From positions 1 to 64,000 of the forward strand of contig SIBG01000008.1 in the NCBI GenBank assembly GCA_009695305.1: a stretch of DNA of 64,000 bases. The letters run 5' to 3'. Source of the DNA: Opitutus sp. (GTDB lineage: Bacteria; Verrucomicrobiota; Verrucomicrobiia; Opitutales; Opitutaceae). Below are positions 51,309-61,376 of the stretch, piece by piece. Positions within the stretch are counted from its first letter, which is position 1. Every line of letters begins with the position of its first letter. A model generated the notes under the pieces. The model ran no database searches and was not told the origin of the DNA. It worked only from the letters and a program-made list of their open reading frames with translations. A program made the translations under genes and the position numbers.

Positions 51309-52535
51309 TCACTCCGCCCGCACAATGTAGCCGCGCAGGTATTCGCTCTCGGCCATCGTCGCGAGCACCGGGTGATCGGGCGGCTGGTGGCACCATTCCA
51401 GCACGCGCAGCCGGCGCTTCGCGTCAGTCGCGGCCGCCGCCAGAACACCTCGCAGCTCCGCATCCTGCATGTGGTGCGAACACGAGTAAGTCGCCAGCAC
51501 TCCCCCCGGCGCGAGCTGCTGGAGCGCGCGCAGGTTGATGTCCTTATAGCCCCGCAGCGCGCCCTCGAGCGCACTCTTCGATTTCGCGAACGGCGGGGGA
51601 TCGAGGATGATCACGTCCCACCGCGGCTCGGTGGCGCGCGCCGGGTCGTTCAGCCAGTCGAACACATTCGCTCCGGAGAATTTCGCCGTCACGCCGTTGC
51701 GTTCCGCATTGCGTCGCGCGGCCGCGATCGCGTCCTCCGCGCTGTCGAGCCCCAGCACCTCGGTCGCGCCGGCCTTCGCCGCATGGAGCGCGAACGCCCC
51801 CTGGTTGCAGAACGCATCGAGCACGCGGCGGCCCGCGCAATATTTCGCCACCGCCGCATGCTGCGCGCGCTGGTCGAGGTAAAATCCCGTTTTCTGCCCG
51901 CCCTGCAAATCAAGCCAGTAGTCGAATCCATCAATCCGCAGCCAGCGCGGCTCCCACGTTTTTCCCGAGCGCGTGTGCACTTCGAACGGCAGGCCCTCGA
52001 GCCGGCGGATCGGCGCGTCGTTACGAAAGATGATCTCCCCCGGCTGCACTGCCTCCGCCAGCAAGTCGCTGATCAGCGCCGTCCGCTTTTCCATCGCGGC
52101 GGTTTGAATCTGCACCACCAGCGTGTCGCCAAACTGATCAACCACCACGCCGGGCAAATCGTCCGACTCGCTCCAAACCAGCCGGCGGATCTCCACCGTG
52201 TCGGGGCGCAAACTTGCGGCGCCCTCCGTGGCCACCGCCCCAGGGCGCAGCAAGCCTGCGCCCCGCCGCGCCACCGCCCGGCTGATCGCTCCCCGCAGCC
52301 ACGCCGCGTCCAGCACCACGCGATCGCGGCTCAATCGCCGCCAGATGATCTGCGATTTCGAATTGTAGATGCCGCTGCCGATGAACCGCCCCGTGCGATC
52401 CCGGCACTCGACCACCTCGCCATCGTGCTCCGGCGGCAGCAGCGTCTCGACTTCGTTCGCAAACACCCACGGGTGCCCGCTGAGCACACGCGGCTTGGCG
52501 TTGGGTTTGAGCTTGAGCGCAGGTTGTTCGGCCAC
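51309..52535 (-). CDS. Class I SAM-dependent rRNA methyltransferase (RlmI/PUA type)
   Basis: GTG start inferred; 'LSGHPWVFANEV', 'TGFYLDQRAQHAAVAKYCAGRRVLDAFCNQGAFALHAAKAGATEVLGLDSA', 'DVIILDPPPFAKSK'. Confidence 0.9.
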   Translation of the reverse strand: MAEQPALKLKPNAKPRVLSGHPWVFANEVETLLPPEHDGEVVECRDRTGRFIGSGIYNSKSQIIWRRLSRDRVVLDAAWLRGAISRAVARRGAGLLRPGAVATEGAASLRPDTVEIRRLVWSESDDLPGVVVDQFGDTLVVQIQTAAMEKRTALISDLLAEAVQPGEIIFRNDAPIRRLEGLPFEVHTRSGKTWEPRWLRIDGFDYWLDLQGGQKTGFYLDQRAQHAAVAKYCAGRRVLDAFCNQGAFALHAAKAGATEVLGLDSAEDAIAAARRNAERNGVTAKFSGANVFDWLNDPARATEPRWDVIILDPPPFAKSKSALEGALRGYKDINLRALQQLAPGGVLATYSCSHHMQDAELRGVLAAAATDAKRRLRVLEWCHQPPDHPVLATMAESEYLRGYIVRAE

Positions 52536-52588
52536 CCCGCCACGCTTGCGGGTTTGCGGCGCGTCGCGACGAAATAATTTACGACCGC

Positions 52589-52708
52589 TTACGCTTCTCC
52601 GACCCGCGCCTGCGGCCGATCGCTGGCGCACGCCCGCCGTAGCGCGACGATTATTCCGCAGAAACACGCCGTATGAACCAAAACCGCCAGCCAAAGAATT
52701 TCTTTCAT
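52589..52708 (-). CDS. Small membrane protein (39 aa)
   Basis: MKEILWLAVLVHTACFCGIIVALRRACASDRPQARVGEA*. Confidence 0.4.
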   Translation of the reverse strand: MKEILWLAVLVHTACFCGIIVALRRACASDRPQARVGEA

Positions 52709-52755
52709 GACAAAATTATCGGCCCATTGTGGCGCCAGCTTTAGCGCCGCGCGGA

Positions 52756-52875
52756 CTACTGGTCGTCGTCCGGCCCGTCTTGCTCGCAGCCCGCCCGCGG
52801 CCTTGTCATGGCCGTGACGAAGCCAAACGCCAGCAACAGCACAAGGTAGACGACCACGGAGAGGATTGCCTTCAT
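52756..52875 (-). CDS. Small membrane protein (39 aa)
   Basis: MKAILSVVVYLVLLLAFGFVTAMTRPRAGCEQDGPDDDQ*. Confidence 0.4.
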   Translation of the reverse strand: MKAILSVVVYLVLLLAFGFVTAMTRPRAGCEQDGPDDDQ

Positions 52876-52912
52876 CCCCAAGAAATCGGCTCATTCCGTA
52901 GAATCTTAACCC

Positions 52913-53326
52913 ATGCCCGCCTATTCTTCCACCCCGTTACCCCGGAAACTCGGCCTCAAAGACGGCACCCGCTACCTGCTCATCGACGCCCCGCCGGGCT
53001 TTGATCGCGAGCTCGCCCCGCTGCCGCCGACCGCCGTCGCCGTTCCGCCCCGTGCGACCGAGGCCGACCTCATCGTCTTCTTCGCCGCCAGCCTCAAGCC
53101 GCTCACCGCCCACCTGCCTACGCTGATCAGGAAACTTCCGGCCGCCGGCGCGCTCTGGATCGCGTGGCCAAAACTCGCGAGCGGCGTCATCACCGACCTC
53201 CGCGAAAACGTCGTGCGCGCCACCCTCCTCGCCACGGGCCTGGTCGACATCAAGGTCTGCTCCGTCAACGACACCTACTCTGGCCTGAAATTCGTCCGGC
53301 GGCTGAAGGATCGGCCGAAGAAATAG
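52913..53326 (+). CDS. DUF3052-like protein
   Basis: 'PLPRKLGLKDGTRYLLIDAPPGF...LIVFFAASLKPL...GALWIAWPKLASGVITDLRENVVRATLLATGLVDIKVCSVNDTYSGLKFV'. Confidence 0.75.
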   Translation: MPAYSSTPLPRKLGLKDGTRYLLIDAPPGFDRELAPLPPTAVAVPPRATEADLIVFFAASLKPLTAHLPTLIRKLPAAGALWIAWPKLASGVITDLRENVVRATLLATGLVDIKVCSVNDTYSGLKFVRRLKDRPKK

Positions 53327-53370
53327 TCTTCCCCTCGGCGCCGCGGCCCTGTTGCCTGCCCGATTCCGTC

Positions 53371-55011
53371 ATGTCGCCCGCTCAAGAAATCGCCCGCCGT
53401 CGCACCTTCGCGATCATCTCGCACCCTGATGCGGGCAAGACCACGCTGACCGAAAAGTTTCTGCTCTACGGTAACGCCATCCACCTCGCCGGCGCCGTCA
53501 CCGCGCGTAAAAATCAGCGCGCCACCGCCTCCGACTGGATGGAACTCGAGAAACAGCGCGGCATCTCCATCAGTTCGACCGTCCTCCAGTTCGACTACGC
53601 CGGTTACGCCGTCAACCTCCTCGACACCCCGGGCCACAAGGATTTTTCCGAGGACACCTACCGCGTCCTCACCGCCGTTGATGCGGTCATCATGGTCATC
53701 GACGCCGCGAAAGGCATCGAGGCGCAGACCCGCAAGCTCTTCGAAGTCTGCCGCCGCCGCGGAGTGCCGATCTTCACGTTCATGAACAAGTGCGACCGCC
53801 CGACGCGCAATCCGCTCGAGCTGCTCGACGAACTCGAGACCGTCCTCGGCCTCCAGTCCTCGCCGGTCATCTGGCCGCTCGGCAACGGCCCGCAGTTCAA
53901 GGGCGTCTTCGATCGCCGCACGCGCCAGGTCCACCTGTTCGAGCGCGTCCCCGGTGGCGCGTTTCAGGCGCCGGTCAACGTCACCTCCCTCGACGACGAT
54001 GCGGTTCGGGCGAAACTCGACGATGACACCTACGCGACCGTGAAGGAGCAGCTCGAAATGCTCGACGGCGCCGGCCATGCCTTTGATCTCACCGCGGTCC
54101 GGGCCGGCCAGCAGACGCCCGTCTATTTCGGCAGCGCCGTGAATAATTTCGGCATCCAACTCCTGCTCGACGGCTTTCTCCACGACTCCGTCCCGCCGGC
54201 ACCGCGCCAGTCCGTCACGGTGGGAGGGGCGTTACGCCCCGACGAACCCGCTCGCGAAATCCCAGTCACGCACCCGAAATTTTCCGGCTTCGTTTTCAAA
54301 ATCCAGGCCAACATGGATCCGAAGCACCGCGACCGCATCGCGTTTCTCCGCGTGTGCTCCGGCAAATTCGACCGCGATATGAGCGTCCTCCACGCGCAGA
54401 CCGGCCGCACCGTCCGCCTGTCGTCGTCGCACAAACTCTTCGGCCAGGAACGCGAAACCGTCGACGAAGCCTGGCCCGGCGACGTGATCGGTCTCGTCGG
54501 CCACGACTCCTTCCACATCGGCGACACGCTGACCGAGGACAAGGCGATCAGCTACGACGAAATCCCGCGTTTCCCACCCGAGGTTTTCACCTTCATCGCG
54601 AACCCGGTTCCCGCCGACGCGAAAAAATTCCGCGCCGGTCTCGAGCAGCTCCTGCAGGAAGGCGTCGTGCAATCGATCACGCTGCGCGCCGGCATGACGA
54701 CCTCGACGCTCCTCGCCGCGGTCGGCCCACTACAATTCGAAGTCGTGCAGTTCCGCCTTCAGAGCGAATACAACGCCGCCTCGCGCCTCGATCCCTCGCC
54801 GTGGACCATCATGAAGTGGCTCGCGCCCGCGGTCGCCGATGCGAAGCTCCCCGATGTCACGCGTTTCATCGTCGCCAGTGGGGTCGCCTTTGCGACCGAC
54901 AAGCTCGGCCATCCCGTAGGCCTGTTCCCGAACGAATGGACGATGCGTTATTTCCTCGAGAAAAACCCCGAGGTAAAACTCCACGATCTCCCGTTGGAGC
55001 AGACGAAATAG
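53371..55011 (+). CDS. prfC: Peptide chain release factor 3
   Basis: 'RRRTFAIISHPDAGKTTLTEKFLLYGNAIHLAGAV', 'GFVFKIQANMDPKHRDRIAFLRVCSG'. Confidence 0.97.
   Translation: MSPAQEIARRRTFAIISHPDAGKTTLTEKFLLYGNAIHLAGAVTARKNQRATASDWMELEKQRGISISSTVLQFDYAGYAVNLLDTPGHKDFSEDTYRVLTAVDAVIMVIDAAKGIEAQTRKLFEVCRRRGVPIFTFMNKCDRPTRNPLELLDELETVLGLQSSPVIWPLGNGPQFKGVFDRRTRQVHLFERVPGGAFQAPVNVTSLDDDAVRAKLDDDTYATVKEQLEMLDGAGHAFDLTAVRAGQQTPVYFGSAVNNFGIQLLLDGFLHDSVPPAPRQSVTVGGALRPDEPAREIPVTHPKFSGFVFKIQANMDPKHRDRIAFLRVCSGKFDRDMSVLHAQTGRTVRLSSSHKLFGQERETVDEAWPGDVIGLVGHDSFHIGDTLTEDKAISYDEIPRFPPEVFTFIANPVPADAKKFRAGLEQLLQEGVVQSITLRAGMTTSTLLAAVGPLQFEVVQFRLQSEYNAASRLDPSPWTIMKWLAPAVADAKLPDVTRFIVASGVAFATDKLGHPVGLFPNEWTMRYFLEKNPEVKLHDLPLEQTK
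54219..54246. repeat. GTGGGAGGGGCNTTANGCCCCGAC repeat, in frame in prfC (same family as 24187 arm)
   Basis: GGTGGGAGGGGCGTTACGCCCCGACGA compared with GTGGGAGGGGCTTGAGGCCCCGA. Confidence 0.65.
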
Positions 55012-55018
55012 CTCGAAT

Positions 55019-55045
55019 GGTGGAGCGAGTTGACCTCAACCCGCT
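55019..55045. repeat. Dispersed palindrome GGTGGAGCGaGTTGACCTCAACcCGCT, copy 2
   Basis: Near-identical to 9587; immediately after prfC stop. Confidence 0.75.
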
Positions 55046-55115
55046 GCGGAATTATGCTCTGGTTCGCCTCACGAAGAATCCCCGCGCATTCTCATCGCAG
55101 CTGCAAATCGAAACC

Positions 55116-55673
55116 GTGAACGTCATCCACTTTGAGTCCGCCGCCGCGTTCCGCCGTTGGCTCGAGCAAAATCAAGCCACGGCCACCGCACTCCAAGTCG
55201 GTTTCTACAAGATGGCCTCCGGGCGCGGTGGCCTCACTTACCAGGAGGCGGTCGACGAAGCCCTCTGTTTCGGCTGGATCGACGGCATCGTCCGGAAAAT
55301 CGACGCCGACCGATACACGCACCGTTTCACGCCGCGCAAACCGGGCAGCCATTGGAGCAACCTCAACGTCCGCCATGTCGCCCGCCTCACCGCCGCCGGC
55401 CGGATGCACGCCGCCGGCCTCGCCGCCTTGGCCGGCCGCGCGGCGGGAAAAACCGGGTTGGCGTCGTATGAGCAGCCCGCGAAAAACCTCCCGCCGGCCG
55501 ACGCGAAGCAATTTCGCGCCAACCGGCCGGCGTGGAAGTTTTTCACGACGCAGGCGCCGTGGTATCAACGCCTCGCGATCCACAAAATCGTCAGCCCGAA
55601 ACAGGCCGCCACCCGCCAACGCTGGCTCGCCCGCATCATCGCGGCCTCGGCCGTGCACCGGCGTTTTCCGTGA
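55116..55673 (+). CDS. YdeI/OmpD-associated family protein
   Basis: GTG start inferred; 'GLTYQEAVDEALCFGWIDGIVRKIDADRYTHRFTPRKPGSHWSNLNVRHVARLTAAGRM'. Confidence 0.85.
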   Translation: MNVIHFESAAAFRRWLEQNQATATALQVGFYKMASGRGGLTYQEAVDEALCFGWIDGIVRKIDADRYTHRFTPRKPGSHWSNLNVRHVARLTAAGRMHAAGLAALAGRAAGKTGLASYEQPAKNLPPADAKQFRANRPAWKFFTTQAPWYQRLAIHKIVSPKQAATRQRWLARIIAASAVHRRFP

Positions 55674-55725
55674 GCGGCGCGCGTTTCGACTCGCCCCGCG
55701 GAAAACAAATCTCTTGCTCGCCCCC

Positions 55726-56739
55726 ATGATTTTTTCGCGCCCACTGCCCGCCGTGATTTTGTTCGCCACCCTCGGGTCCGTGGCCCTGGCCGCCACCCCG
55801 GTCCGCGCCAAACCCACGCGCCCCACCACGCCCGCTGACTCCACCGCCTACAAGGCCGCCATCATCACCGACGCCGCCACCGGCAACACGTTGTTCGAGG
55901 ATCGCGCCGACAACGTCAGTCCGCCCGCGAGCATGACGAAGCTGATGACCTTCGCGGTGCTCCACGACAAACTCGCCAGTGGGGCCGTCACCCTCGATCA
56001 GGCCGTCCGCATCACTGACGCCGATGCGAAAATCGGCGGCTCGCAGGTCTACCTCGATCCGCGCGAGACGTTTCCCGTCGAAGAACTCGTTTATGCAATG
56101 ATGATCCATTCGGCCAACGACGCCGCCCACGCGCTCGCGCGCACCGCGGCCGGCTCGATCGACGCCTTCGTCGAGTTGATGAACACCAAGGCCCGCGAGC
56201 TTGGCATGACGCACACCACTTTCCACACGCCGCACGGCCTCCCGCCCGCCACCCGCCGCGCGGAGGAAGGCGATCTCACTACGCCACGAGATTTCGCCCT
56301 GCTCGCCCGCTATCTCGTCCAAAAAACGAACGTCTTAAAATACTCCTCCATCCGCACGCGCTCCTTCGGGGCCGGCGTGCGCGCCAAGCCCTTCGACCTG
56401 ACCAATAGCGACCATCTCATCGGCCGCGTCGCCGGCGTCGACGGCCTGAAGACCGGCTTCACCAACGGCGCTGGTTTCTGCCTGACGGCGACAGCGCTGC
56501 GCAACGGTCGCCGCGTCATCGTGGTTCTCATGGGTGCCCCGGAGTCCAAGGTCCGCGACCTCAAGGTCACCGAGCTGCTCGACCGCGGATTCGCTGCGCT
56601 GCCGGTCGGTGGCCCGGCCTTCGCCGCCGCGGAATCCTCTCCCATCGCCGCCGCGCCGCTGCCCGCTCCTACTGCGAAAGCGGCCAAACCCGACGCCGGC
56701 CCCGCGATCAAGTTCTCAATTCCGCCGGCGAAAAGGTAG
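55726..56739 (+). CDS. D-alanyl-D-alanine carboxypeptidase (penicillin-binding protein 5/6-like)
   Basis: 'SPPASMTKLMTFAVL' (SxxK), 'SANDAA' (SxN), 'KTGFTNGAGFCLTATA' (KTG). Confidence 0.93.
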   Translation: MIFSRPLPAVILFATLGSVALAATPVRAKPTRPTTPADSTAYKAAIITDAATGNTLFEDRADNVSPPASMTKLMTFAVLHDKLASGAVTLDQAVRITDADAKIGGSQVYLDPRETFPVEELVYAMMIHSANDAAHALARTAAGSIDAFVELMNTKARELGMTHTTFHTPHGLPPATRRAEEGDLTTPRDFALLARYLVQKTNVLKYSSIRTRSFGAGVRAKPFDLTNSDHLIGRVAGVDGLKTGFTNGAGFCLTATALRNGRRVIVVLMGAPESKVRDLKVTELLDRGFAALPVGGPAFAAAESSPIAAAPLPAPTAKAAKPDAGPAIKFSIPPAKR

Positions 56740-56946
56740 GGCGCGTTATCCCTAATACCAACGTCTGTTAATATTTGGATTGTCATGGCGAGGAGCGAAG
56801 CGACGAAGCCATCCAGCTGGATCGCCACGGCGCGCTTCGCGCACCTCGCGATGACAAAAGTCTAATTCACAACAGCCGGAGGTATAACGCGCCGCTCAGG
56901 ATTTTCGCGCGGGTTGAGTCGGCGGATTAAAAATAGTCCGTCTACC
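56735..56946. repeat. Palindromic element A, copy 3, interrupted by a MITE-like element
   Basis: 56735-56755 plus 56888-56946 reconstitute ~80 bp matching copy 2; ends GGTAG...CTACC. Confidence 0.8.
56756..56884. mobile_element. 129-bp MITE-like element nested in element A
   Basis: Imperfect TIRs TACCAACGTCTGTT...GTCATGGCGAGG / CCTCGCGATGAC...AACAGCCGGAGGTA; flanking TAA direct repeats at 56753-56755 and 56885-56887. Confidence 0.7.
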
Positions 56947-57661
56947 GCTCGAGCACGAGCACCAGCACGCCCAACCCGGTAAACAGCACCCCAAGCAGGC
57001 CGGCCTCGTAGCGCTCGAAGAATTTTACCTTGAAGCGTTCCAGCCCGTGCAATGCCAGGGAGGTGAACAACAACATCGCGGCCAGCGCCGCCACCGCGAG
57101 AATCGCGCTGAGGGTGAAGAATCCCATCCGGCCAAACTTAACGCCCGCGAGGTAAATGGGCAGAAAGCCTTCGCACGGAGACAAGGTGAGCATCAGGAAC
57201 AATCCGCCCACCGCGGCCCGGTCGCCGCTCGTCGCCGACACGAGGGCGGTGTCCTTCAGTTCCTCGTCCCAATGCGTATGGTCCTGCTCGTGCCCGCAGT
57301 GCTCACTCACATGATGATGCCCACCGGGGACCGGATGATGGCAGATGCCGCCGCCGCGCCATTGCCGCCAGAAATAAAGCAAGCCCATCGCGCCCAGAAA
57401 TCCCGCGGCGACCCACGGAAACGCCGCGCCCACCCGTTCATCGAGTTTGAAACCAAACCACGCAATCACCAGGCCAAGCAGGCTCGTCAACGCCACGTGC
57501 CCCGCGCCGGCCAGCGCCACGACCCCGAGCGTCTTGGCGTGCGACCATCCCCGCGCCCGCGACACGAGCACGAACGGCAGCCAGTGCGTCGGAATCGCCG
57601 CATGAAAGAACGCCACGGTAAAGCCGGTCGCGGCGATGGTCGAGAGAGCGGTGGAGTTCAT
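56942..57661 (-). CDS. Polytopic membrane protein with His-rich loop (UreH/NicO-like metal transporter, tentative)
   Basis: Six or so TM segments; 'HHPVPGGHHHVSEHCGHEQDHTHWDEE'. Confidence 0.65.
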   Translation of the reverse strand: MNSTALSTIAATGFTVAFFHAAIPTHWLPFVLVSRARGWSHAKTLGVVALAGAGHVALTSLLGLVIAWFGFKLDERVGAAFPWVAAGFLGAMGLLYFWRQWRGGGICHHPVPGGHHHVSEHCGHEQDHTHWDEELKDTALVSATSGDRAAVGGLFLMLTLSPCEGFLPIYLAGVKFGRMGFFTLSAILAVAALAAMLLFTSLALHGLERFKVKFFERYEAGLLGVLFTGLGVLVLVLER

Positions 57662-57708
57662 GCAGGGCCGTAGAGGCAGCACACCACCTGCGGCCCTGTC
57701 GAACGTGA

Positions 57709-59783
<2,075 letters not shown>

Positions 59784-59847
59784 TCGCCACCAACGACGCC
59801 AGAAACCCAAAAGGTGCTCAGCTCGGTCTGCCTCCTGCGCGTATCCT

Positions 59848-61227
59848 GTGCCTACTGTGGCTCATCCTGATCCAAAATCCATCGCCGTCCTCGGAGCCGG
59901 TGTCACCGGCCTCACCGCCGCCCACCGGCTCGTGCAACTCGGCCATCGCGTCCGCCTTTTTGAGGCGACCGGTCGCGTCGGCGGCGCCGTCCGCACTGAG
60001 CGCACCGCCGGCTGGCTCATCGAAGGCGGCCCCAACTCCCTCCTCTCCGGCGAGCCCGCGCTGGCCACCCTGGTCGCCGAACTCGGCCTCGGCGCCGAGC
60101 TCGTCCCGGCCAATCCCGCCGCCAAAAACCGCTACCTCGTCCGCCGCGGCCGCCTCGTCGCCGCTCCGGGATCACCGCCGGCGTTAGTCGCCTCATCACT
60201 GTTTTCCGCCGGCGCGAAATTTCGGCTGCTCACTGAAATTTTCTTTCGCCGGAAACTCCGCCCGAGCGATGTCAGTCTGGAAGACTTCGTCCGCGACCAC
60301 TTCGGCCAGGAACTGGTCGACTACGGGCTCAACCCGTTCGTCGCGGGGGTCTATGCTGGTAACCCCCAAAAACTTTCCGCCCGCCATTCGTTCCCCCAGC
60401 TATGGGAAATTGAGCGGACGCATGGCTCGATCATCCGCGGCCAGCTCGCCGCCGCGAAAGCGCGAAAGAGCCGCGACGAACCGCGCGGCGGCATCCTCTC
60501 GTTTCGGCGCGGCCTGCAAATCCTGCCCGACGCCCTGGCCGCCCGCCTCCCCGCCGGCACGCTCGCGCTCCACGCCCGCCTCGAGGCGCTCCTGCCCGGT
60601 GCGCAGTGGAGCGTCATCTGGCACGACGGCACCAGCGCGCACACGGAAAATTTCGATACCGTTGTCGCCGCACTCCCCGCGTCCGCTCTGGCGCAGCTCC
60701 GCTTCGGCGCCCACGGCGAGCGCCCGCTCGCCTCGCTCGACGCCATCGAGCATCCCCCGGTCTCTTCGCTCTTTCTCGGCTACCGCCGCGAGCAGGTCGC
60801 CCATCCCCTCGACGGTTTCGGCGTGCTCGTGCCCGCCGTGGAACAGCGGTCGGTCCTCGGGGTGCTGTTTTCTTCGAGCCTCTTTGCGGGCCGCGCGCCC
60901 GACGGCCACGTCGCCCTGACGGTGATGATTGGCGGCATGCGCCAGCCCGAACTCGCCCGCCTCTCCCCGGAAAAACTTCTCGCCGCCATCGAGCCGGATT
61001 TGCGCGAGTTGCTCGGCGTCAGCGGCCCGCCGGTTTTTTCCCGCCACACGTTCTGGCCGCGCGCGATTCCGCAATACCACCTCGGCCACGAGCGCCACCT
61101 CGAAACCATGGCCGCCTGCGAACGCGCTTACGCCGGTTTTTTGCTCGGCGGTCAGGCGCGCGACGGCATCGCGCTCCCCGCCTGCCTCGCCGCCGGCGAA
61201 AAGCTCGCCGCGCGCGCCTCCGCGTAA
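59848..61227 (+). CDS. hemY: Protoporphyrinogen oxidase (HemY/HemG type)
   Basis: 'SIAVLGAGVTGLTAAHRLVQLGHRVRLFEATGRVGGAVRTERTAGWLIEGGPNSLL', C-terminal 'LLGGQARDGIALPACLAAGEKLA'. Confidence 0.9.
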   Translation: MPTVAHPDPKSIAVLGAGVTGLTAAHRLVQLGHRVRLFEATGRVGGAVRTERTAGWLIEGGPNSLLSGEPALATLVAELGLGAELVPANPAAKNRYLVRRGRLVAAPGSPPALVASSLFSAGAKFRLLTEIFFRRKLRPSDVSLEDFVRDHFGQELVDYGLNPFVAGVYAGNPQKLSARHSFPQLWEIERTHGSIIRGQLAAAKARKSRDEPRGGILSFRRGLQILPDALAARLPAGTLALHARLEALLPGAQWSVIWHDGTSAHTENFDTVVAALPASALAQLRFGAHGERPLASLDAIEHPPVSSLFLGYRREQVAHPLDGFGVLVPAVEQRSVLGVLFSSSLFAGRAPDGHVALTVMIGGMRQPELARLSPEKLLAAIEPDLRELLGVSGPPVFSRHTFWPRAIPQYHLGHERHLETMAACERAYAGFLLGGQARDGIALPACLAAGEKLAARASA

Positions 61228-61376
61228 GGCGTCGGTCCGGCTGATGCTGGGTTTCCCAACCTTCGGGGAGGCGATTTGACGTCTACCAATCCGACGCCCG
61301 GCGGTCAGGATTTTCGCCCTGAAGCCGCCCTTGACTCCCCTCCCACCGGACCTAGCCTCGCCCACTTTTCTTCGGA

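Noticed and set aside
55017-55115. ATG start at 55017 for the YdeI-family gene ('MVERVDLNPLRNYALVRL')
   Set aside because: This segment derives from the GTTGACCTCAAC palindrome; the family-like sequence begins after GTG 55116.
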